64,000 nt of DNA from Saccharofermentans sp. (lineage in GTDB: Bacteria; Bacillota; Clostridia; Saccharofermentanales; Saccharofermentanaceae), in NCBI GenBank assembly GCA_024403795.1, contig JAKSRD010000005.1, positions 1 through 64,000 of the forward strand. The letters are read 5' to 3'. A program made the position numbers and the translations under genes. Positions within the stretch are counted from its first letter, which is position 1; each line of letters opens with the position of its first letter. The notes beneath the pieces are model-generated. The model searched no databases. It saw nothing but the letters and a program-made list of their open reading frames with translations, and was not told the DNA's origin. Shown piece after piece: positions 9,749 to 17,553 of this stretch.

Positions 9749-10846
9749 TTAATTCTTCTTTTTCTTTCCGTTCTTCTTGGAGCCTTCTGCGCTTGCGTCA
9801 CCTTCGGCACCTGCAAGTGCAACTTTGCCGCTCTTCTTGAATACGGCGTCTTTCTTTGCCTCAATCTCAGCCTTCTTAGCCTCATAAGGCTTTGTGAACA
9901 TGTAATATACGATGACACTGGAAAGGATGCTCATGATTCCGCTGATGACCCAGTAAAGTCCCATAGCGGCAGGCATCGTAAATGTTGTAACAAGCATAAG
10001 GATAGGCATCATCCAGTTCATGTACTTGGTCATGCTCTGTGCCATGTCATCTGTGCCTGTGGTTGCCTGGCTTGCTGAAGGATTTCTCTTAGCGCGCTTC
10101 TTAGCTTCCTCTTCTTCTTTCCAACCGGGCTTCATGATCTTTGTAAGCTGCATGGTAACAATATTTACCAAAACAACCAGCAAAGGTATGATGAGCATCG
10201 GTAAATATGTCTTAGGCTCTTTTGCGATCTCCCAAGGCTTCCAAGCCGGTGTAACGGAAAGATCCAATCCCAGAAAATGGAGATCGATCAACTGATCAAG
10301 CTTGAAGAAACCCTTATTGACACACTCATTAAGGAACTGTGCGTTCTCGTTCAAAGCCTTGATAAGACCTATATGGATCTCAGGTGTTACTCTGCCGTCA
10401 AAAAGACCGTCCTCGCCCATTCTGGTTCCGAGATCGATCATGTTAGTGATATTCTCTTTGCTTACCTGTGAAAGGTAGACCAACGGACCGCTTACGATAC
10501 GGTAAATAGGCCAGATAATAAACAACTGAAGAAAAGGAAGGAGACAACCTGACAAACCGCCGGCACCATTCTCCTTCTGAAGCTTCATGAGAGCTTCCTG
10601 ATATCCCTCTTTATCATCACCGTACAAACGCTGAAGTTCTGCTTGCTTGCTGCTCATAGCCTGCATCTTGAGCATGGACTTCTGTGATTTTACATTGAGG
10701 GGGATAAGTGCACCTCTGATAATGACAGTAAGGAAGATAATCGCCAAACCGTAATTACCAAAGAATTGAAACAGCACTCTGGTAAGCCAGCCGAACGCAA
10801 TGTACAGCGGCTCCAGAATTGATAACTGAATTGTAATGTCTCCCAT
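9749..10846 (-). CDS. yidC: Membrane protein insertase YidC/SpoIIIJ
   Basis: A 365-residue Oxa1/YidC-family insertase that places proteins in the cytoplasmic membrane alone or with SecYEG. Hydrophobic segments are visible near residues 12-50, 100-125 and 215-235 and towards residue 315. The TM1 region contains IIRGALIPL with the conserved Arg that sits in the hydrophilic groove. I see no lipobox, unlike Bacillus SpoIIIJ. The C-terminus is highly basic (KKNGKKKKN), as expected for ribosome contact. A cytoplasmic loop after TM1 is charged and coiled. Confidence 0.93.
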   Translation of the reverse strand: MGDITIQLSILEPLYIAFGWLTRVLFQFFGNYGLAIIFLTVIIRGALIPLNVKSQKSMLKMQAMSSKQAELQRLYGDDKEGYQEALMKLQKENGAGGLSGCLLPFLQLFIIWPIYRIVSGPLVYLSQVSKENITNMIDLGTRMGEDGLFDGRVTPEIHIGLIKALNENAQFLNECVNKGFFKLDQLIDLHFLGLDLSVTPAWKPWEIAKEPKTYLPMLIIPLLVVLVNIVTMQLTKIMKPGWKEEEEAKKRAKRNPSASQATTGTDDMAQSMTKYMNWMMPILMLVTTFTMPAAMGLYWVISGIMSILSSVIVYYMFTKPYEAKKAEIEAKKDAVFKKSGKVALAGAEGDASAEGSKKNGKKKKN

Positions 10847-10879
10847 TATTCGTCTCCGGTTCTGTAATGAATGAATTGC

Positions 10880-11092
10880 TTATCGCACGGGATCATATCC
10901 GCCCTTTGAGAAAGGGTTGCATCTTAGTATCCGCCAGATGCCCATAAGTCCGCCTTTAAGAACGCCGTACTTCGTAACTGCATCGATCATATACTGCGAA
11001 CAAGTCGGCTGGTATTTACAATGTGGGACCATGTGCGGAGATATGTACTTCTGATACCAACGAACCACCCCGATGACGGCTTTGCGAATCAT
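10880..11092 (-). CDS. yidD: Membrane protein insertion efficiency factor YidD
   Basis: A 70-residue small protein with the signature [15 protein letters not shown] and the C-terminal [13 protein letters not shown]. YidD is thought to sit at the inner face of the membrane and assist YidC-dependent insertion. Its start overlaps the end of rnpA by 4 bp, and yidC follows 33 bp downstream, the standard order. Confidence 0.94.
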   Translation of the reverse strand: MIRKAVIGVVRWYQKYISPHMVPHCKYQPTCSQYMIDAVTKYGVLKGGLMGIWRILRCNPFSKGGYDPVR

Positions 11093-11466
11093 GCGTGTTC
11101 ACCATTGATAAGTTTAAGCCTGGCAAGACACTTCCCCATATCTTCACATAGATCCTGATAAGTCGGGATTCCGCCTTTGGTCTTAAGAGTAAATACGTAG
11201 TCATATCCCAACGGGAGAGTATTCTCCACTTGTCTGTATGCTTCACGCATCAGACGCCTTGCGCGATTTCTTCCGACTGCTCCAAGATCTTTCTTATTGG
11301 CGCAAAAGCCGGTTCGCCTTAAGGCAGGATCAACTTTATAACCGCTTTGGGTAGTTCCTTCTCGTCTTTTAAGCACATGAACCGACAGATATCTGCCGGT
11401 TGCGAATTTTCCGTGCCGGTATACTCTGTTAAATTCAAAATTGAATCTGAGCGCTACCGATTTCAA
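11089..11466 (-). CDS. rnpA: Ribonuclease P protein component
   Basis: A 125-residue protein subunit of RNase P, the enzyme that trims the 5' ends of tRNA precursors. The RNR box is present as [15 protein letters not shown], and the N-terminal [11 protein letters not shown] segment matches the family. The start is a TTG codon with no clear Shine-Dalgarno, 24 bp after rpmH; the same frame is open back to the rpmH stop, so translation may depend on coupling to rpmH. Confidence 0.93.
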   Translation of the reverse strand: MKSVALRFNFEFNRVYRHGKFATGRYLSVHVLKRREGTTQSGYKVDPALRRTGFCANKKDLGAVGRNRARRLMREAYRQVENTLPLGYDYVFTLKTKGGIPTYQDLCEDMGKCLARLKLINGEHA

Positions 11467-11490
11467 AGCTGATACGACCAGTGTCTTGAA

Positions 11491-11628
11491 TCAGACAGCG
11501 ATTCTCTTTCTGCCCTTAGCTCTTCTTGCAGCAAGAACCTTACGGCCGTTAGCAGTCTGCATTCTTACTCTGAAGCCATGAACGGTAGCTCTTGATCTCT
11601 TCTTGGGCTGGTATGTCATCTTTGCCAT
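11491..11628 (-). CDS. rpmH: 50S ribosomal protein L34
   Basis: A 45-residue, very basic protein beginning [13 protein letters not shown], containing [12 protein letters not shown] and ending AKGRKRIAV, which is L34 with a one-residue insertion near the start. A GGAGG ribosome binding site lies 11 bp upstream. It is first in the rpmH-rnpA-yidD-yidC-khpB-mnmE-mnmG-rsmG unit. In many bacteria dnaA is divergent from rpmH; here it is absent. Confidence 0.96.
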   Translation of the reverse strand: MAKMTYQPKKRSRATVHGFRVRMQTANGRKVLAARRAKGRKRIAV

Positions 11629-11720
11629 AATATAAATCCTCCGGATTGTTGTTTTCTTTCAATTGCACACCCGCGTTTTTGGCGGCAGCGCATAATAAGA
11701 CAATCTTACATAACCTGAAA

Positions 11721-11749
11721 ATTATATTAGGGTCAAGTATCGTTGTCAA
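11721..11749 (-). promoter_or_regulatory. rpmH operon promoter
   Basis: The minus strand shows a full consensus sigma-A promoter, TTGACA (11744-11749), 17-bp spacer and TATAAT (11721-11726), leaving a leader of about 85 nt before the rpmH start codon. Confidence 0.88.
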
Positions 11750-11814
11750 GCCGTAGTGACTTTGTATGTCTGCATTATGTCGGGCTTTGTGCAGTTATGT
11801 TTCTCTTTGTATGA

Positions 11815-13314
11815 TTACAGATCAAACAGATAACTGATCAGTTTTGCATAGTCATCATTCTTGCTCGCACCGATGGAATTGGCGAAAGCAATATAGTATG
11901 TGTACTGTTCATCGAGTCCCAATCTCTTCTCAACTTCATCATTCAGTTTAAGCGCTATCGGTACGGGATCGTAATTCTTCTTGCCTGTGCTGAAGAAATC
12001 ATTGATGGATTTGCCTTGCTTGCTCTTAGCGATCTCCTCTTCAGTCATTACATAATAGTAATAATCATCTTCTGTAAACTTGTCGGAAGCTGCAATGGCG
12101 GAGATATCCTGGAAATAATCCGTTGTGCCGTAATTGTCAATTGCATCTTCTCTGAGGATAAGATAGTCTACCTCACCGGTCATGATTGCAGCTCTCAGCG
12201 TCAGATCAAGATAACTCTCTTCAAAATCGATATCGGTCTTAATGTCGAATTCGTCAGAATCCATGATGACTGCAGTCCTGGATTTCTTATATCCGCCCCA
12301 AGCCAGAAAATCTGTTGTCAGATAATCTTTTCCTTCATCAGAAATCTGACAGTTGATCAAACCACCCTTAGCGACCAGCATATTCGATTTATATATATCA
12401 ATACTGTACCAGACAACTGCAACGAGCAAACCTATGATCAATAAAACAACCGGCAGATAGTACTGCGCAAAATACTCGAGTTTCTGCTTGTTACTAAGGT
12501 CGATGAGCTTTTCTTTCTCGGTTCTGAAAAATCTCGTTACCTTATTGCCGGACTTGTCTTCTTTCTTCTCTTCTTCCTTATTAAGTTCTTCTTCTAATTC
12601 TTTAACGTCTTTCTTGGCACTTGCTATGGATACATTACCTACAGCATCCACTTCCGGATTATAGTCAACCTGCTCCTGCAAAGCTTTGATCTTATCTGCC
12701 TGAGCCTTCTCGAGCTTATCAAACTGCTTGATGAATACCAGACTGACAAAATATGTTATGGTGCAGGAACAGAAAATATAGATTATCGGGAACCACTGTG
12801 CATACCAGATGCATGCAATAACTGAACCTGCAAAAAGAAGCACGATGAGCATCAATGGAATGAATCTGATGAACGACAGTGTCAGTGCCATTTTGTAGGA
12901 CTGGGGTAATGTCATTTTATACCGTGCCAGGGCAGGGAATATGCATATGGTGAGCATAAGAACAAATGCACTGATAAGGATGATACCGAGCTTGAATGCG
13001 AAAACCGTCTCTGACCATCCGTTGCTGACGGTAAACAACCAGTCAATCACAATAACCGCAATCGCTATCAGTTGAATTATCCAGATGATCGTAGCTTGCT
13101 TAAAGTTAGAAGCAAATGACTTAAAGAAAGGTATGATGACTCCTGTACCCTCACCTCTGACTATCTTCATTGCAACATAGTACTTGGCAGTATATGCCGC
13201 ACCGATCGTTACGATAGGTATACAACAAATAAGGCAAAGCAGATTCAGAATGATCAGATCGGCTACCGTGCTTAAAAAATTCATTACCGGGCTGTCAGGT
13301 CTTAAAATATTCAT
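11815..13314 (-). CDS. DUF624 (YesL-like) membrane protein with an extra C-terminal extracytoplasmic domain
   Basis: A 499-residue membrane protein. Residues 1 to about 205 match the YesL/DUF624 family, typically encoded beside Lpl/YtcQ-type sugar transporters; its role is unknown. Several transmembrane segments are visible, starting with LIILNLLCLICCIPIVTIG. A charged cytoplasmic coiled linker (about 205-265) follows, then a further transmembrane helix (about 275-295) and about 195 residues that would lie outside. That part contains LRAAIMTGEVDYLILRED and ends in an IAFANSIGASKN-type segment, resembling a fragment of a periplasmic-binding fold (inference). Usual DUF624 proteins have only about 200-230 residues. 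It is the last gene of the transporter locus but is separated from the permeases by a terminator. Confidence 0.75.
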   Translation of the reverse strand: MNILRPDSPVMNFLSTVADLIILNLLCLICCIPIVTIGAAYTAKYYVAMKIVRGEGTGVIIPFFKSFASNFKQATIIWIIQLIAIAVIVIDWLFTVSNGWSETVFAFKLGIILISAFVLMLTICIFPALARYKMTLPQSYKMALTLSFIRFIPLMLIVLLFAGSVIACIWYAQWFPIIYIFCSCTITYFVSLVFIKQFDKLEKAQADKIKALQEQVDYNPEVDAVGNVSIASAKKDVKELEEELNKEEEKKEDKSGNKVTRFFRTEKEKLIDLSNKQKLEYFAQYYLPVVLLIIGLLVAVVWYSIDIYKSNMLVAKGGLINCQISDEGKDYLTTDFLAWGGYKKSRTAVIMDSDEFDIKTDIDFEESYLDLTLRAAIMTGEVDYLILREDAIDNYGTTDYFQDISAIAASDKFTEDDYYYYVMTEEEIAKSKQGKSINDFFSTGKKNYDPVPIALKLNDEVEKRLGLDEQYTYYIAFANSIGASKNDDYAKLISYLFDL

Positions 13315-13458
13315 TTGTTCCTATTTCCAATCAATTTAATAGTTTTCTACTATACGTTGCTCAATTCAACGCTATATATATTACAACAGAATGTTGTCTG
13401 TTTTCTTCTACAATTATCGTTTGGCATGCATATCACAGATACACTCCGTAAAAATAAA

Positions 13459-13486
13459 ACTGCTTCGACAATAAAGCCGAAGCAGT
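13459..13486 (-). terminator. Terminator between permease gene and DUF624 gene
   Basis: A 9-bp stem ACTGCTTCG/CGAAGCAGT with a 10-base loop is followed on the minus strand by TTTATTTTT. It lies 27 bp beyond the stop of the second permease, so the DUF624 gene either has its own promoter or is read by leakage. Confidence 0.82.
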
Positions 13487-13513
13487 CTTATGACAAATAT
13501 TGTCTATTAAAAC

Positions 13514-14425
13514 TTATTCCTTAACACCACCGATTGTGAGACCTGTAACGAAGTATCTCTGGAGGAACGGGTAGATCGCGATGATAGGTGCCATTGTAGC
13601 GATCGTAGCAGCAGCTCTTACCGTTGTAGGTGTAACCTTGTTAATAGCTTGACCGTTTGCGGCAGTACCGTTATTACCGTCTGTTCCTACGTTGTCGAGC
13701 AACTTCATAAGCTCATACTGCAATGTAGTGTACTTTGGTTCGAATCTGTTATAAAGCATTGCATCGAACCAAGAGTTCCAGTTCCAAACTGCTCCGAAGA
13801 GGAAGATCGTCGCATATACCGGCTTACAAAGAGGAGTGATGATCGACCAGAATACCTTCAAGTAACCGGCACCTTCGAGCTGAGCAGCTTCTTCCAATGA
13901 ATCCGGAATACCTTCCATGTAAGTTCTCATTACCATTACGTTGAATGCACTTACCATACCGGGGATGATGTATACCCAGAATGTGCCTGTAAGGTGGAGG
14001 TATCTGTAGAGGATCAATGAAGGGATAAGTCCTGCCTGTGCATACATTGTAATAAGCCAGAACAGAGAGAGACTCTTCTTGAACAAGAAATTCTTACGGC
14101 TCAAGATGTACGAGAGCAAAGCGTTTGCAAAGAGTGACAATGTTGTAGCCAAGAGTGTTCTTGCGAAGGTTACCTTCAAACCCTGCCACATGCCTTGCTT
14201 CTTGAAAATCTCCGCATAGTTGCTTAATGACCATTTACGAGGCCACAGATAAATTCCGCCTCTTACAGCATCATTACCTTCATTGAAGGAATATGCCAAT
14301 GTGTTAAGTACAGGATACAGAGTAACGACAGCGAATATAATCAAAATGATCGCATTGATCGTATAGAAGATCTTGTCCTCTGTAGCCATTTTCTTTTTGC
14401 GTACGTGCAAATCCATTTCTGCCAT
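13514..14425 (-). CDS. Carbohydrate ABC transporter permease (LplC/YtcP type)
   Basis: A 303-residue inner-membrane permease with six predicted helices, matching the LplC/YtcP branch of the CUT1 family. The N-terminal region contains AYSFNEGNDAVRGGIYLWPR, which is typical of these proteins. The cytoplasmic EAA loop reads MEGIPDSLEEAAQLEGAGY, where an MsmK-type ATPase would dock. The end LPFLQRYFVTGL-like segment (PFLQRYFVTGLTIGGVKE) is a clear family hallmark. It follows the LplB-type gene by 18 bp. Confidence 0.93.
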   Translation of the reverse strand: MAEMDLHVRKKKMATEDKIFYTINAIILIIFAVVTLYPVLNTLAYSFNEGNDAVRGGIYLWPRKWSLSNYAEIFKKQGMWQGLKVTFARTLLATTLSLFANALLSYILSRKNFLFKKSLSLFWLITMYAQAGLIPSLILYRYLHLTGTFWVYIIPGMVSAFNVMVMRTYMEGIPDSLEEAAQLEGAGYLKVFWSIITPLCKPVYATIFLFGAVWNWNSWFDAMLYNRFEPKYTTLQYELMKLLDNVGTDGNNGTAANGQAINKVTPTTVRAAATIATMAPIIAIYPFLQRYFVTGLTIGGVKE

Positions 14426-14443
14426 GTTATATCCCCCCTTCTA

Positions 14444-15415
14444 TCAGAACAGACGCTCTTCGCCCTTGCGCTTAGCAATGCTGTTAAAGATCAAGATGAG
14501 TGAGATGGAAACTACGGTCTTGAATATACCGGCAGCGGTACCGAGTGAGTAGTCCATGTTTCTCGCATCCATTGCCCATTCAAGGATGTAGATATCGATC
14601 GTTCTTGACCAATCCTGAACGAGACCGTTTGTAAGCAAGTACTGAAGCTCGAATCCGGCATTGAGAACGTTACCAACATTCATCAAAAGGAGGATCAATA
14701 TTGTAGGACGGAGTGAGGGAAGCGTAATGTACGCAATTCTCTGGAAACGTCCTGCACCGTCAATAGACGCAGATTCATAAAGAGCAGGGTCGATTGAGGT
14801 GATAGCTGCAAGATAGATGATTGCGTTCCAACCTGTTTCCTTCCAAAGGTTACTGAGTGTAACGATTGGCCAGAACCAAGCCGGCTTTGCCATAAAGGGA
14901 TAAGGCTCACTAATAATGTGGAATCTCATAAGAAGATCGTTAATGATACCTGTTGAAGTAAGTGCGTCATGAACGATAGATACTACAATGATCCAAGAAA
15001 GGAAGTGAGGCAAATATGAGATCGTCTGAATTGATTTCTTGAACCACTTATTTCTGACTTCGTTCAGGAGAAGTGCAAATATGATTGCAAATATAGTTGA
15101 GAATACGAGGTTGAGCAAGCCCATGCAGAACGTATTCCTGATAACCCTTAAGAACTTAACGTCACTAAAAAGGAATATAAACTTGTCCAGGCCTACAAAC
15201 TTAGAACCTGTAATACCATCTGCATAGATGAAATTCTGGAAAGCCATGATCCAGCCGACAAGAGGCAGATAGTAGAAGATGAGACCGTAAACAACATAAA
15301 TCGCGGAGATGATAACAAGTACCTTCTGGCGACCGAATTCCTTGGCAGAGAGCCTGGGCTTCTTTTCTTCGCTGTCCATCTTTCTGAAATTTGATTTGGA
15401 AACAGAATTTTCCAT
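14444..15415 (-). CDS. Carbohydrate ABC transporter permease (LplB/YteP type)
   Basis: A 323-residue permease of the LplB/YteP branch. A basic cytoplasmic N-terminus precedes six hydrophobic segments starting with LVIISAIYVVYGLIFYYLP. The EAA loop is visible as DPALYESASIDGAGR. It would pair with the neighbouring LplC-type permease to form the channel. No ATPase gene is in this operon; the MsmK-like gene at 43811-44926 is a plausible shared energiser. Confidence 0.93.
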   Translation of the reverse strand: MENSVSKSNFRKMDSEEKKPRLSAKEFGRQKVLVIISAIYVVYGLIFYYLPLVGWIMAFQNFIYADGITGSKFVGLDKFIFLFSDVKFLRVIRNTFCMGLLNLVFSTIFAIIFALLLNEVRNKWFKKSIQTISYLPHFLSWIIVVSIVHDALTSTGIINDLLMRFHIISEPYPFMAKPAWFWPIVTLSNLWKETGWNAIIYLAAITSIDPALYESASIDGAGRFQRIAYITLPSLRPTILILLLMNVGNVLNAGFELQYLLTNGLVQDWSRTIDIYILEWAMDARNMDYSLGTAAGIFKTVVSISLILIFNSIAKRKGEERLF

Positions 15416-15438
15416 TTTTAGAACTCCTATTAAATAAT

Positions 15439-15474
15439 GGTGGCGACCATAGAATTTACGCCATGGTCACCACC
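15439..15474 (-). terminator. Hairpin between binding-protein and permease genes
   Basis: Minus-strand RNA forms a 12-bp stem (GGTGGTGACCAT with ATGGTCGCCACC, one G-U pair) and a 12-base loop, followed only by ATTATTTAATAG. The weak U-tract suggests partial termination or 3' end protection, the usual way to make more binding protein than permease. This function is inferred from position. Confidence 0.6.
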
Positions 15475-15511
15475 ACATCGTTTAACTATTCAACTCTTGG
15501 TTTGGAATAGA

Positions 15512-17224
15512 TTACTCTGTCCAACCGTTAGCCTGTGCTGTTGCAAGTCTTGCATCAACTTCAGCCTGAGCTTCAGCGAGGAATGCCTGAGGATTTACGG
15601 CATTATATGCTTCCATATAAGCCTTCCAATCAGTATCGAAGTCCTTACTCATAACGACTGCAGGGAGCCACTTATGCTTAACTTCGCCCATGTTCTTCCA
15701 AGCAACACCACCTTCTGTGTCTGTGCTCAAGTTGTTAGACCATGACCAGAGAGGATACCAAGGAAGATCTGTTGTGTAAACGTTTGCTGAACCCACCATG
15801 TCAACATAGTTACCGCAACCATAAGCTGTGAAGCAATCTGAGAGAGGCTTTGACAATGTTGCAAGGAACTCGCTCGGTGACTCACCAGGCTGCATGTAGT
15901 TCTTGCCATCCTTGCTGATACCTGACCACTGAGGCATGTAAGAATATTCGCAAGTATGCTTAGCCTTGTAAGAATCGCTCTTCCAGTTCTCTCTCATTGT
16001 TTCATCTCTGTAGTACATACCATTCTCGTCAACGAGATAGTCCTGTCCTTCGATACCCCAGAAACGGAGATCGTGGATGTCCTGATCAAGGAGACGGCTC
16101 AAGAACTCAAATGCGAGATCAGGGTTCTTGCAGCTTGTTGTAACAGCAACACCGGATGACTGGTTAAGCTCGTCACCGTATGTATGCCACTGCTGCTCCA
16201 TACCTGCTTCGATTGTGAGTCCGAGAGGTACATAGTCACATCCGAGCTGATCGAGACGGAACTTAGAACCATCGGAAGCATCAAGCTCAGAAGCGAAAGG
16301 TCCCATGATGTTGTAAGCGAAATCCCAGTACTGATCGCAGAGACCGAGAACAGCACCTGTAGAAAGCTTAGCAATGTACTCATCATATGTCTGAATAGCA
16401 AAGTCAGGATCGATAGCACCCTTGTTGTACTCTTCGTTCAGCTTTCTGAAATACTTCTCAGCTGTAGGAGTTGTGTTGTAGTCAACAACCTTAGGGTTTG
16501 TCTTACCTTCATCAATGTTAACGATGCAGCAACCATCGTTCGGATAACCGTCGAGGAACATAGGAGCGTTCTCGATGCAGTAATACTTCCAGTCTTCGCA
16601 AAGGCATGTATAAGGAATTACAGGTGTGCCGTTAGGAAGAGTCGGGTTTTCCTTAGCGTACTTCTCAAGGAGATCAAAGTACTCATCGAGGGAAGTGATC
16701 GTCGGATAGCCGTAAGCTTCGAGTACACGTGCCTGGATCCAGAAAGCCTCACCGTTCTGACCTGTTGTTGTATCCTGCTTGTAGTGGTTGCCGAATACGT
16801 TTGCCCAGTAGATCTTACCGTCATCCATACGGAACTTATCCCACTCTTCGTCAGTGTACATTTCCTTGAGGTTAGGATACTTCTCAAGGTAAGGATCCCA
16901 AGCTACGAGCAAATGGTTCTCGTAAAGAGTAACAGAACCGTCACCACCATCGATGAAGTCAGGCAACTTACCTGAAGCGATGATAGATCCGATAGCCTCG
17001 CCGGCTTCCTGACCTGTGAGCCAAGATTCCTTAACCTTAACACCGGTCTTCTCAGCGATGAGGTTCATAATCTCATTGTCTGACTCTTTTTCTTTTCCTG
17101 CCATAGCAGCGAACATTGTGAACTCAGTAACTTTTCCGCCGTTACCGCCCTTGTTACAAGCAGCAACAGAAGATGCTACCAACAATGATGCTAAAGCCAA
17201 TGAAAGAATTTTCTTTGTCTTCAT
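15512..17224 (-). CDS. Extracellular solute-binding lipoprotein (LplA/YtcQ type)
   Basis: A 570-residue binding protein for the adjacent permeases. The N-terminus is a lipoprotein signal peptide with lipobox SSVAAC (cleavage before the Cys near residue 23), so it should be anchored outside the membrane. The large size and the EFTMFAAMAGKEKESDNEIM region match the LplA/YtcQ group, which binds oligosaccharides. The actual sugar cannot be read from sequence; the neighbouring esterase-GH43 fusion suggests an arabinose- or xylose-containing oligosaccharide. The start ATG has a GGGAGGT ribosome binding site. Confidence 0.9.
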   Translation of the reverse strand: MKTKKILSLALASLLVASSVAACNKGGNGGKVTEFTMFAAMAGKEKESDNEIMNLIAEKTGVKVKESWLTGQEAGEAIGSIIASGKLPDFIDGGDGSVTLYENHLLVAWDPYLEKYPNLKEMYTDEEWDKFRMDDGKIYWANVFGNHYKQDTTTGQNGEAFWIQARVLEAYGYPTITSLDEYFDLLEKYAKENPTLPNGTPVIPYTCLCEDWKYYCIENAPMFLDGYPNDGCCIVNIDEGKTNPKVVDYNTTPTAEKYFRKLNEEYNKGAIDPDFAIQTYDEYIAKLSTGAVLGLCDQYWDFAYNIMGPFASELDASDGSKFRLDQLGCDYVPLGLTIEAGMEQQWHTYGDELNQSSGVAVTTSCKNPDLAFEFLSRLLDQDIHDLRFWGIEGQDYLVDENGMYYRDETMRENWKSDSYKAKHTCEYSYMPQWSGISKDGKNYMQPGESPSEFLATLSKPLSDCFTAYGCGNYVDMVGSANVYTTDLPWYPLWSWSNNLSTDTEGGVAWKNMGEVKHKWLPAVVMSKDFDTDWKAYMEAYNAVNPQAFLAEAQAEVDARLATAQANGWTE

Positions 17225-17274
17225 TAGTAGACCTCCCGAAATTATTCTCGTATTGCACGAGTATTATCGGTTCA

Positions 17275-17303
17275 ATTATAGGGTTGCCACATATTTGCCA
17301 CAA
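17275..17303 (-). promoter_or_regulatory. Promoter of the sugar transporter operon
   Basis: Minus strand: TTGTGG (17298-17303), 17-bp spacer and TATAAT (17275-17280). The weak -35 is overlapped by a direct repeat, as expected for an activator-dependent promoter. The predicted transcript starts about 44 bp before the binding-protein ATG, and its leader contains a small hairpin (CTCGT...ACGAG, 17248-17262). Confidence 0.72.
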
Positions 17304-17338
17304 CCCGATAAACTCTCAATGAAACACTGATAAACTCT
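17284..17338 (-). promoter_or_regulatory. Two pairs of direct repeats, candidate YesN-type activator sites
   Basis: TTGCCACA occurs at 17284-17291 and again at 17295-17302, 11 bp apart and overlapping the -35. GATAAACTCT occurs at 17307-17316 and 17329-17338, 22 bp apart, just upstream. Spacing by one and two helical turns on the same face fits an AraC-family regulator, and one is encoded next door. Binding is inferred. Confidence 0.6.
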
Positions 17339-17496
17339 ATAAAAATGATATATTTTTACATTTCTAACTAAAGTACCAGAGTGATTTTAGTGCTACTTGC
17401 ACAATTGCCAAGCGGTTTTTACCTGATTAAGTGCAATTCATAAGTCGACGGGATGAGACAATCTGTAATTTGTCGGTATTAATCTATATAAGCGAA
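17339..17496. other. A/T-rich intergenic stretch upstream of the transporter promoter
   Basis: This is part of a 329-bp gap between the regulator gene and the binding-protein gene. Apart from the promoter, the repeats and the regulator's terminal hairpin annotated separately, I see no gene or conserved structure here. Confidence 0.5.
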
Positions 17497-17531
17497 TGTG
17501 GCAGTCACGGAAAAATGCCATGACTGCCACA
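17497..17531 (-). terminator. Hairpin downstream of the response regulator gene
   Basis: A perfect 11-bp inverted repeat TGTGGCAGTCA/TGACTGCCACA with a 13-base loop lies 22 bp beyond the regulator stop. The following minus-strand sequence (TTCGCTTATAT) has only a poor U-tract, so termination may be incomplete, allowing leakage into the transporter genes. Confidence 0.6.
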
Positions 17532-17553
17532 CCTGATAATACATATACTGTAA

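Noticed and set aside
16184..16975. 263-residue plus-strand open frame inside the binding-protein gene
   Set aside because: Antisense shadow; composition follows the binding protein's codon pattern, no ribosome binding site.
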